From B46-G9 sp964548365 (GTDB taxonomy: Bacteria > Desulfobacterota > DSM-4660 > Desulfatiglandales > Desulfatiglandaceae), in NCBI GenBank assembly GCA_964548365.1, contig CAZJRD010000087.1, forward strand, positions 1 to 13,356: 13,356 bases of DNA. The letters run 5' to 3'. This document shows positions 6,327 through 12,613 of this stretch, piece after piece. Position 1 is the first letter of the stretch, and each line of letters begins with the position of its first letter. Below the pieces are notes generated by a model that did not search any database, had not been told where the DNA came from, and saw nothing but the letters and a program-made list of their open reading frames with translations. The translations under genes were made by a program, and so were the position numbers.

Positions 6327-7619
6327 CTATCCCTCTCTCTTATCAAACACCCGCTTGCTCTTTCTCTCGGAACGGGGCAACGACCCGTATTCCAACACTT
6401 CCACGGTGGCACTTACCATGATTTGTTTCTTCATTTCGTCCCCGATTGTCTTTATCAGCGATGGGTCCTGCGCCTTCTCCACCCCCTGGTCCCGTTCCAC
6501 TTTCAGGGTCATGTAGTCCTTCCCATCAGCCTTCCGGTCAAGGACTATCTGATATTCACTCCCAATCCCCTCGATTCCCGAGAGCACATGGTCTATCTGG
6601 CCGGGATAGATATTGACGGCCCTGAAAATGATCATGTCATCAGACCTCCCGAGAAGCCGGTCGTGCCGGGGAAGCATTGAACCGCAGGGACATTTCCCGG
6701 GGATCAGTCGCGTCAGGTCCCTGGTCCGATAGCGAATCAGTGGCGCGGCCTCCTTCTTGAGCGTCGTGACCACCATTTCACCTGTCTCCCCCTCGGGGAC
6801 CGACTGCAGGGTCTCGGGATCCAGAATCTCCAGGATATAATAGTCCGCCCAGTAGTGAATGCCCGTATGATGCACGCAATCCAGCCCCGTGCCCGGACCA
6901 TACAGTTCCGTCATGCCGGGGATATCAAACATATGTTCCAGACCCAGCAGTTCTCCGATGCGTTTTCGCATAGAATCACTGGATCGTTCCGAACCAAAGA
7001 TCATCTTCTTGAGATTGACCTTGTCCCTGAGACCGCGCCGGTTCACTTCTTCGGCTATCAGAAGCCCCATGGACGCCGTGCAACACATGACAGTGGTCTG
7101 AAAATCGACCAGAAACTGGCATTGCATATCAAGGTTGCCGGGTCCCGCGGGGATGGCCATGGCACCGAAGGCTTCGCATCCCGCCTGGAAACTGACTCCC
7201 GCGGTCCACACCCCATAGCCCACGGCGATCTGCACACGGTCTTCCGCTGTTAGTTCCGCCATTTCATAGCAGCGGGCAAAAAAGTGGGTCCAGTCTTCAA
7301 TATCTTTTTGGCTGTAACAGAGGACTTTTCTTTTCCCGGTGGTCCCGGAAGAGGCATGTATCCGAACCACCTTTTCAAAGGGGACGGAGAGGAGTGGAAA
7401 CGGGTATCCCTCCTGGAGGTCTTTTGCCGTGGCAAAGGGAAGTCTTTCAAGATCATCCAGGGACTTGATATCATCCGGGTGCACTCCTGCTTGATCCAGT
7501 TTCTCTTTATAAAAATCAGAACCGGTGTATGCGTGATTTACCGTCCATTGAAGTCCCTGCAGTTGCAGGTCTTTCAGTTCATCAGGAGAACCAAAGGATG
7601 GCATGAAACTTTTTCCCAT
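6327..7619 (-). CDS. Phenylacetate-CoA ligase family protein (PaaK-like)
   Basis: This AMP-forming ligase should convert an arylacetate-type carboxylate, ATP and CoA to the acyl-CoA, AMP and pyrophosphate in the cytoplasm. Numbering from the ATG at 7619 (430 residues, normal for PaaK), the ATP loop SSGTTGK is at 90-96, MTELYGPG at 236-243, YRTRDL at 297-302, CPCG at 310-313 and GRSDDM at 324-329. The C-terminal GSLPRSERKSKRV carries the usual lysine region. The frame extends to a GTG at 7631, but AGAGGTG lies 9 bases before the ATG at 7619, which makes that start more likely. It follows the TRAP genes across a 200-base spacer and precedes the Mo hydroxylase. The real substrate cannot be read from sequence; phenylacetate, hydroxyphenylacetate, indoleacetate or a related acid are candidates. 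Confidence 0.9.
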   Translation of the reverse strand: MGKSFMPSFGSPDELKDLQLQGLQWTVNHAYTGSDFYKEKLDQAGVHPDDIKSLDDLERLPFATAKDLQEGYPFPLLSVPFEKVVRIHASSGTTGKRKVLCYSQKDIEDWTHFFARCYEMAELTAEDRVQIAVGYGVWTAGVSFQAGCEAFGAMAIPAGPGNLDMQCQFLVDFQTTVMCCTASMGLLIAEEVNRRGLRDKVNLKKMIFGSERSSDSMRKRIGELLGLEHMFDIPGMTELYGPGTGLDCVHHTGIHYWADYYILEILDPETLQSVPEGETGEMVVTTLKKEAAPLIRYRTRDLTRLIPGKCPCGSMLPRHDRLLGRSDDMIIFRAVNIYPGQIDHVLSGIEGIGSEYQIVLDRKADGKDYMTLKVERDQGVEKAQDPSLIKTIGDEMKKQIMVSATVEVLEYGSLPRSERKSKRVFDKREG

Positions 7620-7656
7620 AGCCTTTTTCACCTCTTCTCAAATTTGATAGGATCGC

Positions 7657-7680
7657 AAAAAGTCCGTTCGTGGACTTTTT
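7657..7680 (-). terminator. Perfect hairpin after dctM, terminator-like
   Basis: There is a 9-bp perfect stem (aaaaagtcc at 7657-7665 with ggacttttt at 7672-7680) and a 6-base loop. The A and T runs at the stem base would leave a U-rich 3' arm in a transcript of either strand, so it could act as a bidirectional or leaky Rho-independent terminator between the TRAP genes and the ligase. The GC core is short, so its strength is uncertain. Confidence 0.5.
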
Positions 7681-7688
7681 CCTCACGA

Positions 7689-7714
7689 AAACCGAAAAGT
7701 GCGATTTTCGGTTT
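7689..7714 (-). terminator. Second perfect hairpin next to the first
   Basis: There is a 10-bp perfect stem (aaaccgaaaa at 7689-7698 with ttttcggttt at 7705-7714) with a 6-base loop, 8 bases from the neighbouring hairpin. In a minus-strand transcript it comes first after dctM. Tandem hairpins of equal loop size may form a double terminator, or belong to the repeat element that contains them. Confidence 0.45.
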
Positions 7715-7828
7715 CCTTGCAAATCAACGGCTCACAAGACATCCCGTTAATTTCCGTGCCGTCCATAGGCATGATGATGATTCTTGCAAAGTCATCAAAT
7801 TTTACGGCCCCAACAAATACGTGGAATC

Positions 7829-9133
7829 CTACCGGGCCATGTGTGGAATAAGTAACGCGATTTTCGGAAAAATTATCAGGATAACTATGCTGATAATACA
7901 GGCCATCAAGAAAAAGATAATGCTCTTAAAAATGGTGGAAAGCTCTATTTCAGGATTGATGGCCTTGACCACGTAAAGATTCACGCCGACAGGGGGTGTG
8001 ATGGCGCCCATGGTGGTCACCATGGTCAGGATAATGGAATACCATATGGGATCAAACCCCAGGGCCATGCCAAGGGGGAAAAAAATCGGGATAGTCAGGA
8101 CCAGGAATCCCAGCGAGTCAACAAAGCATCCGCCGATGATATAAATCACCAGCACGATTGCGAGAATCACGTATCGCGATACGGGGAGCGCAGTGGCAAA
8201 CTCCGCGACGCTGAACGGCAGTCTCGTCACCGCCAGGAAACGGCCGAAAATAATGGCCCCGGTCACCAGGAAAAAAACCATGGCGGAAATCTTCAGGGTA
8301 TCCCTGAAAGAATCAATAAGCCCTTTCCAGCTGAGCCTTCCGAAAGGGACCGTGACGGCAAGGGTGAAAAAGACACCTGCTGCTCCGGCTTCGGTGGGGG
8401 TGAAAATACCCAGGTAAAGCCCGCCGATGACTAGGACGAAAATGGCAACCGCCTCTATGACACCCCAGAGGGACTTGATTTTCTCCTTAAGTCTCGTCTT
8501 GGGGCCTGCGGGACCGAGGTCAGGGCGAATTCTGCAGAGGACGAAAATCGTCAGGAAAAACAGGGAACCAAGGAGCACTGCGGGCAGGATACCCGCGAGA
8601 AAAAGCTGAATGATGGATTGCTCTGTCTGCAACCCGATGATGATGAGGATCACGCTGGGCGGCATGACTGTCCCCAACGTACCTCCTGTCGCGATGGTCC
8701 CGCTGCTGAGCAATGCGGCATAGCCGTATTTTTTCATCTGCGGCAATGCAACGGCACCCATGGTCGCAACGGTGGCTGTATTGGAACCGCAAATCGCCGC
8801 AAAGAGTTCATCCGCGCCTATGGTGGCTATGGCAAGTCCTCCCCGCCAATGTCCGAACCACTTGTACGCCGCATCATATAACCTGTCCGCGATCCCCGAG
8901 TTGAATGCGAGATAACCAAGGAAAATAAAGAGAGGGACCACAGTGAGGCCATAACTTGAAAAGGTGGTCCAGACATCTGTTCCCACCATGTTTATGGCGG
9001 CGTTGAATGACACGACATGCCAGAACCCGCAGAAACCCACGATCGCCATGGCAAAGCCAACGGGCATACCCAGGAAAAAAAGAACAAGGAGGAGAAATAC
9101 GATTCCGATGATTCCAACAACGGCCAGGCTCAA
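7829..9133 (-). CDS. dctM: TRAP transporter large permease subunit (DctM family)
   Basis: This is the main transport subunit of a sodium-coupled TRAP carboxylate transporter, 434 residues with about twelve predicted membrane segments in the inner membrane. Typical features are GMPVGFAMAIVGF near the N terminus, the first half-motif GGTLGTVMPPS at about residue 150, and the symmetric second motif GAITPPVGVNLYVV at about 380. It starts with TTG at 9133, which overlaps the dctQ stop codon by 3 bases (TTGA), so the two are probably translationally coupled. GGGGGGTGA provides the ribosome site. Starting at the next methionine (residue 23) would remove the first membrane helix, which supports the TTG. 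The substrate is set by DctP and the gene context, probably an organic acid used by this cluster. Confidence 0.95.
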   Translation of the reverse strand: MSLAVVGIIGIVFLLLVLFFLGMPVGFAMAIVGFCGFWHVVSFNAAINMVGTDVWTTFSSYGLTVVPLFIFLGYLAFNSGIADRLYDAAYKWFGHWRGGLAIATIGADELFAAICGSNTATVATMGAVALPQMKKYGYAALLSSGTIATGGTLGTVMPPSVILIIIGLQTEQSIIQLFLAGILPAVLLGSLFFLTIFVLCRIRPDLGPAGPKTRLKEKIKSLWGVIEAVAIFVLVIGGLYLGIFTPTEAGAAGVFFTLAVTVPFGRLSWKGLIDSFRDTLKISAMVFFLVTGAIIFGRFLAVTRLPFSVAEFATALPVSRYVILAIVLVIYIIGGCFVDSLGFLVLTIPIFFPLGMALGFDPIWYSIILTMVTTMGAITPPVGVNLYVVKAINPEIELSTIFKSIIFFLMACIISIVILIIFPKIALLIPHMAR

Positions 9134-9642
9134 CTTTTCACCCCCCGATTTCCAAAAAAAGATTGCAGGCCTTCAACCAGAAAGACCAGTGCCAGGGAAA
9201 AACACCCAAGGGCCACCGCATAGGCAAAGGGGTAATAGATTATGCGCAAGGTCTCGGTCACTTCTCCTGTTCTCCAGAGATTCGTGGCATATTTTGCAAC
9301 CTGCCAGCCGATGAGGGAGAAAAAAGCCACACAGAGGATGCCGTTTATCCCGTTTAAAACTCCCTGCAATCTCTTGGGGAAGCCCAGAACCACGATATCA
9401 ACGGCGATATGGCCGTGCCTGCTCTGGGTGTAGCCAAGGGCAAATGCCGTTACCACGGCCCCCAGGTATCCCATGAGTTCAAACGTGCCAATAACCGGCC
9501 TCCAGATAATGCGAAGGAATATATTTGTACAGGTCAAAAGGACCATTGCGACTAACGAGCAGCCAGCTATCCAGATGAAAACTTGGTTCAAGAAGTTGCT
9601 TATTCTCTCAAGAATCCACATATCTGCCCCCGATGCCCTCAT
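9130..9642 (-). CDS. dctQ: TRAP transporter small permease subunit (DctQ family)
   Basis: This is the small membrane partner of DctM, 170 residues with four predicted helices: about 18-38, 50-70, 95-115 and 135-157. The segment TFELMGYLGAVVTAFALGYT is characteristic of DctQ, and the loop after it holds RHGHIAVDIV. It bridges the periplasmic binding protein and DctM. The ATG at 9642 has only a weak ribosome site. An internal ATG at 9621 (MWILERI) follows a G-rich stretch and is a plausible alternative that would shorten the protein by 7 residues. The stop overlaps the TTG start of dctM. It lies 114 bases after dctP, across a stable RNA hairpin. Confidence 0.92.
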   Translation of the reverse strand: MRASGADMWILERISNFLNQVFIWIAGCSLVAMVLLTCTNIFLRIIWRPVIGTFELMGYLGAVVTAFALGYTQSRHGHIAVDIVVLGFPKRLQGVLNGINGILCVAFFSLIGWQVAKYATNLWRTGEVTETLRIIYYPFAYAVALGCFSLALVFLVEGLQSFFGNRGVKS

Positions 9643-9686
9643 GGTGCATCCTGCTTGTTCTTGTTACGCTTTCAACATGGAAAAAT

Positions 9687-9737
9687 GGCTGCAGACTGTG
9701 GATCTTATGAAAAGCATGCGATCCACAATCCGCAACC
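9687..9737 (-). promoter_or_regulatory. Stable stem-loop between dctP and dctQ
   Basis: In the minus-strand RNA, bases 9737-9720 pair with 9704-9687 in an uninterrupted 18-bp stem that includes three G-U wobbles, closing a 15-base loop. The three positions that mismatch on the plus strand all become G-U pairs in the RNA of the transcribed strand, which suggests an RNA structure kept by selection. The stem is followed by AUUUUU. It likely acts as a partial terminator, or as a 3' stabiliser that raises DctP above DctQM. Confidence 0.65.
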
Positions 9738-9756
9738 GCTGAACGCCACGGTGCCT

Positions 9757-10782
9757 TTATTGCCCTGCATACATAGCCCCAAAGGCCTTTATGTCCGCTA
9801 CAATACCTTTGGCCGGCAGTCCTTTTGCCTCCGCACCTTTAATCCATTTACCCGTAATTGGTTCAAGCAACTTATCCCATTTTGCTTTTTCTTCCTTCGG
9901 GAGTACCGTAATCTCTATATTATAATTTTTCTTTGACCAGGCGATGGATTCATTCACATGACTGTCCATGTATAATCCTGTCCATACACACTGCTGTACT
10001 GTCATGCCATCAAACACTTCCTGGACATCCTTGGGCAGGCTATTCCACTTATCCATGTTCATGACTACTGCAAAGGGGTAGACCGGCCCATTCAACATTG
10101 TCACATATTTACACATTTCTGCGTATTTGAAATCCTTGAGGGTTTCAAGCGAAGATGCAGCGCCCTTCACAACTCCCTTCTGAAGTGCTTCGGGGGTTGC
10201 CGATTGAGGCATTCCGACAGCAGTTGCACCAAGAGCCTTCAAAACTTCGGCAACGCCTCCGGAAGCTCTCAACTGCAAGCCTTTGAGATCATGTAAATTC
10301 CTTACAGGAACTTTGGCATAAATATTTGCAGGTGCGCAGGTGAACATGGTAAGAACCTTCACCTTTGCAAACCCTTCGGGCTTATATTTCTTATAAAGAT
10401 CCCAGAGCGTGAGGCTTGCCACGGTTGCATTCGGAAAGCCAACAGGGAGGGCTGTGGCATTGGTGACCATGAACCTTCCCGGCTGATAGGCCATGCACAA
10501 ACACCCGATATCAGCCTGACCGGCAATAACTCCGTCCATCATATTCTTGGCTCCCAGGAGCGTCCCGCCCGGGAAGGTGTTAATCAGGACCTTTCCATTA
10601 GTCCGTGCCTCTACTTCCTTTTTCCAGCGTTCCATCTGGACGCAGGGGAAGGTAGGAGCAGGAGGAAAGTTCGCGTAGCTGAGCTTGATCGGCGCTGCTA
10701 CGGCATTTGCAGGCATCAAGGTAATCGCAAGTATGGTTGCCAGAAAAACTCCAGCCAATGCAAAAGCTATTTTTCGTCGCAT
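9757..10782 (-). CDS. dctP: TRAP transporter periplasmic solute-binding protein (DctP family)
   Basis: This extracytoplasmic receptor captures the substrate and delivers it to DctQM. It has 341 residues. The first 30 or so form a signal peptide: MRRK, then a hydrophobic stretch, then a likely cleavage after ANAVAA, before PIKLSYANFP. No lipobox cysteine is seen, so it should be soluble in the periplasm. The core motif LQLRASGGVAEVLKALGA contains Arg172, at the place of the conserved arginine that forms a salt bridge with the substrate carboxylate in DctP proteins, which indicates an organic acid ligand. The start is fixed by a near-perfect ribosome site (TAGGAGGT). Several cysteines (Cys47, 94, 96, 149) are more than usual for an exported protein, in keeping with an anaerobic host. 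It lies between the acyl-CoA ligase gene and dctQM. Confidence 0.95.
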   Translation of the reverse strand: MRRKIAFALAGVFLATILAITLMPANAVAAPIKLSYANFPPAPTFPCVQMERWKKEVEARTNGKVLINTFPGGTLLGAKNMMDGVIAGQADIGCLCMAYQPGRFMVTNATALPVGFPNATVASLTLWDLYKKYKPEGFAKVKVLTMFTCAPANIYAKVPVRNLHDLKGLQLRASGGVAEVLKALGATAVGMPQSATPEALQKGVVKGAASSLETLKDFKYAEMCKYVTMLNGPVYPFAVVMNMDKWNSLPKDVQEVFDGMTVQQCVWTGLYMDSHVNESIAWSKKNYNIEITVLPKEEKAKWDKLLEPITGKWIKGAEAKGLPAKGIVADIKAFGAMYAGQ

Positions 10783-10903
10783 TTTAATACCTCCTAATGG
10801 ATGGGTGAACGATTCAGAAAACCTTCTCCTATGATGAACAGCCTTTTTTCCACCCCCTTTCGTCTAGAGAAATATAAACAAGGCCCCTTACATGGCCCTT
10901 CCC
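10783..10903 (-). promoter_or_regulatory. 121-base spacer before dctP with weak hairpin
   Basis: This lies between the acyl-CoA ligase stop and dctP. It holds an imperfect stem (10880-10900: AAGG-CC with one bulged G against GGCCTT), followed by a U-containing run, a weak terminator candidate. It ends with the strong dctP ribosome site. I see no convincing -35/-10 pair. Confidence 0.3.
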
Positions 10904-12556
10904 CTAATAGGCTCTTTTTAACTCAGTATTGGCAATCCTCGCTTCAAAAGGTTTGGTCCCACCGGTGAGGAGGAGTTTTCGAACCTTTCCAAGGGACGTG
11001 CGTGGAAAAGAAGAAACAAAAGAAACCTTCTTCGGCCATTTATACCGGGCGAGCTTCCCTTTGCAGAAATTGATCAAGTCCTCTGCCTTCAGATCAAATT
11101 CCTTTTTTCTGATAACAAAGGCCTGTCCCGCCTCTCCCCACTGATCATCCGGGACCCCGATGACAGCGACATCTTCCACTCCGGGGTGCTCTCTCAACAC
11201 TTTTTCCACCTCAGCCGGATAGACATTTTCCCCCCCGGAAATATACATGTCTTTGGCCCTGTCCACAAGGTAGAAATACCCTTCGTCATCCATTCGCGCC
11301 AGGTCACCCGTGTGGAGCCATCCATTTCGAATGGTTTCTGCTGTCTTCAACGGGTCCTGCCAGTATTCCTTCATCATGATGGAACCCCGCACCACAATTT
11401 CACCTACTTCCCCAGGCTTCACCGGTACCCCATCTCGGTCAACAAGGTTCACCTCGGCATGGAAAACAGGCCGCCCAACGGTGCCCGGTTTTGCAAGAGA
11501 CGCTTCTTCTGATGCCCACAGGAGAATGGAGGTCTCTGTTTGCCCCATGATCTGGCGGACCGGGAATCCGGCTTCTTTACATTTCAGGAGCAGTTCATGC
11601 GTTGTCTTTTCGCCACCGATCGCGGAAACCTTCAACGAGGAAAGGGCTCCTCTTTCCCCGGGTGCTACATGCAGGAGTGCTTTGTAAATGGTGGGGACCC
11701 CCAGGAATTTCGTCACCCGGAATCGCTCTATATCTCGGAAAGTCTTCAAAGCCTCAAATTTCGGGTGGATTACCATCGTCGCCCCTTTGTATAGAATGGG
11801 TGACGCCTGGATAAAGAGCCCTCCGGAATGGAACAGCGGCAGGATGATAAGCATGATATCATCAAAATGAAGCTTGAAGAAAATATCAGCATTCAGGCAG
11901 TTGAAAAAGGTCTTCCGATGTGTCAGCACGGCCCCTTTCGGCTCCCCGGTGGTGCCTGACGTATACATGATCACCTGGGGTTCCTCCGGATCGGCCGGTC
12001 CTGTGGATCCGGTTATGAAAGGTTCCTGTCCCTCGAATTTCTCCACCCCTGTGCGGTAATCCGGTATCCTTGAGTCGAGGTTCTGCTCTCCAACGCTTGC
12101 AATCAGCACCGTTGATAAATAATTCTTGATGTCCAATCCGGCCAATTCCTCTGGAGATTCGCCACCGAAGACAAAGAGCCGGGGGCGACAATTCCTCAGT
12201 GTATAATCCACTTCGGGGGCTGCCATTCGAAAATTGATGGGGACAAATATGGCGCCCAGGCGGGAACAGGCCAGGTAGAGATCCATAAATTCAGGGCAAT
12301 TACTCAGCATCGCCGCCACCCTGTCCCCTTTTTCGATCCCAAGGGATTGAAGCCAACAACTGGTCTTGTTTACCCGCTGCTGGAGTATGGAATAGCTGAT
12401 CGAAGTCCCCTCAAAAATGATGGCGGGTTTCTCAGGCTGCAATTCACTCCAGCGCTGCACGCACCAGGCAATGTTCATGGACTTCACCACCGCCCGGTAA
12501 GGAACACCTTCCTCTCCAGGGAAATATCCCCGTACGCTGTCAGCTTCAATGCTCAC
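10904..12556 (-). CDS. AMP-forming acyl-CoA synthetase (class I adenylate-forming)
   Basis: This cytoplasmic ligase (550 residues) activates a carboxylic acid through an acyl-AMP and transfers it to CoA. The ATP loop YTSGTTGEPKG is at 198-208 and GQTE at 338-341. The hinge-side motif GWLHTGDLARMDDEGYFYLV is at 412-431, followed by Arg433 and GGENVYP at 441-447. The C-terminal PRTSLGKVRK has the catalytic Lys524. Overall it resembles medium/long-chain or aryl acyl-CoA synthetases, a different superfamily branch from the PaaK-like enzyme in this cluster. The start is GTG at 12556 with an AGGTAA ribosome site 6 bases away; no ATG is present until residue 27. It lies 57 bases after the mutase gene and is probably co-transcribed with it, so it may make that enzyme's substrate. 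Confidence 0.92.
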   Translation of the reverse strand: MSIEADSVRGYFPGEEGVPYRAVVKSMNIAWCVQRWSELQPEKPAIIFEGTSISYSILQQRVNKTSCWLQSLGIEKGDRVAAMLSNCPEFMDLYLACSRLGAIFVPINFRMAAPEVDYTLRNCRPRLFVFGGESPEELAGLDIKNYLSTVLIASVGEQNLDSRIPDYRTGVEKFEGQEPFITGSTGPADPEEPQVIMYTSGTTGEPKGAVLTHRKTFFNCLNADIFFKLHFDDIMLIILPLFHSGGLFIQASPILYKGATMVIHPKFEALKTFRDIERFRVTKFLGVPTIYKALLHVAPGERGALSSLKVSAIGGEKTTHELLLKCKEAGFPVRQIMGQTETSILLWASEEASLAKPGTVGRPVFHAEVNLVDRDGVPVKPGEVGEIVVRGSIMMKEYWQDPLKTAETIRNGWLHTGDLARMDDEGYFYLVDRAKDMYISGGENVYPAEVEKVLREHPGVEDVAVIGVPDDQWGEAGQAFVIRKKEFDLKAEDLINFCKGKLARYKWPKKVSFVSSFPRTSLGKVRKLLLTGGTKPFEARIANTELKRAY

Positions 12557-12613
12557 TGTTACCTGCCTTGTTCTCTAGGCCTAAGTCTATCATCATGTCC
12601 ACTGCAAGATAGC

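Larger units (their letters stand above)
7640..7802. repeat. Small element with terminal inverted repeats (MITE-like candidate)
   Basis: The spacer between dctM and the PaaK-like gene is framed by the 9-base inverted repeat aaatttgat (7640-7648) and atcaaattt (7794-7802). Each is followed inward, after exactly 6 bases, by gcaa (7655-7658) and its complement ttgc (7784-7787). Two perfect hairpins lie inside, near the left end. No transposase and no clear target duplication are visible. It could be a non-autonomous mobile element, a dispersed intergenic repeat, or a chance arrangement around a terminator. Confidence 0.45.

Noticed and set aside
7683..7772. 29-codon frame on the minus strand in the dctM-PaaK spacer (MPMDGTEINGMSCEPL...)
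   Set aside because: It has no ribosome site and spans the hairpin sequences; it is probably a by-product of the repeat element, though the frame is open further upstream.
7284..7976. Plus-strand frame of 230 codons across the PaaK start, spacer and dctM end
   Set aside because: It is antisense to two well-supported genes and passes through the hairpins; no protein family is recognisable.
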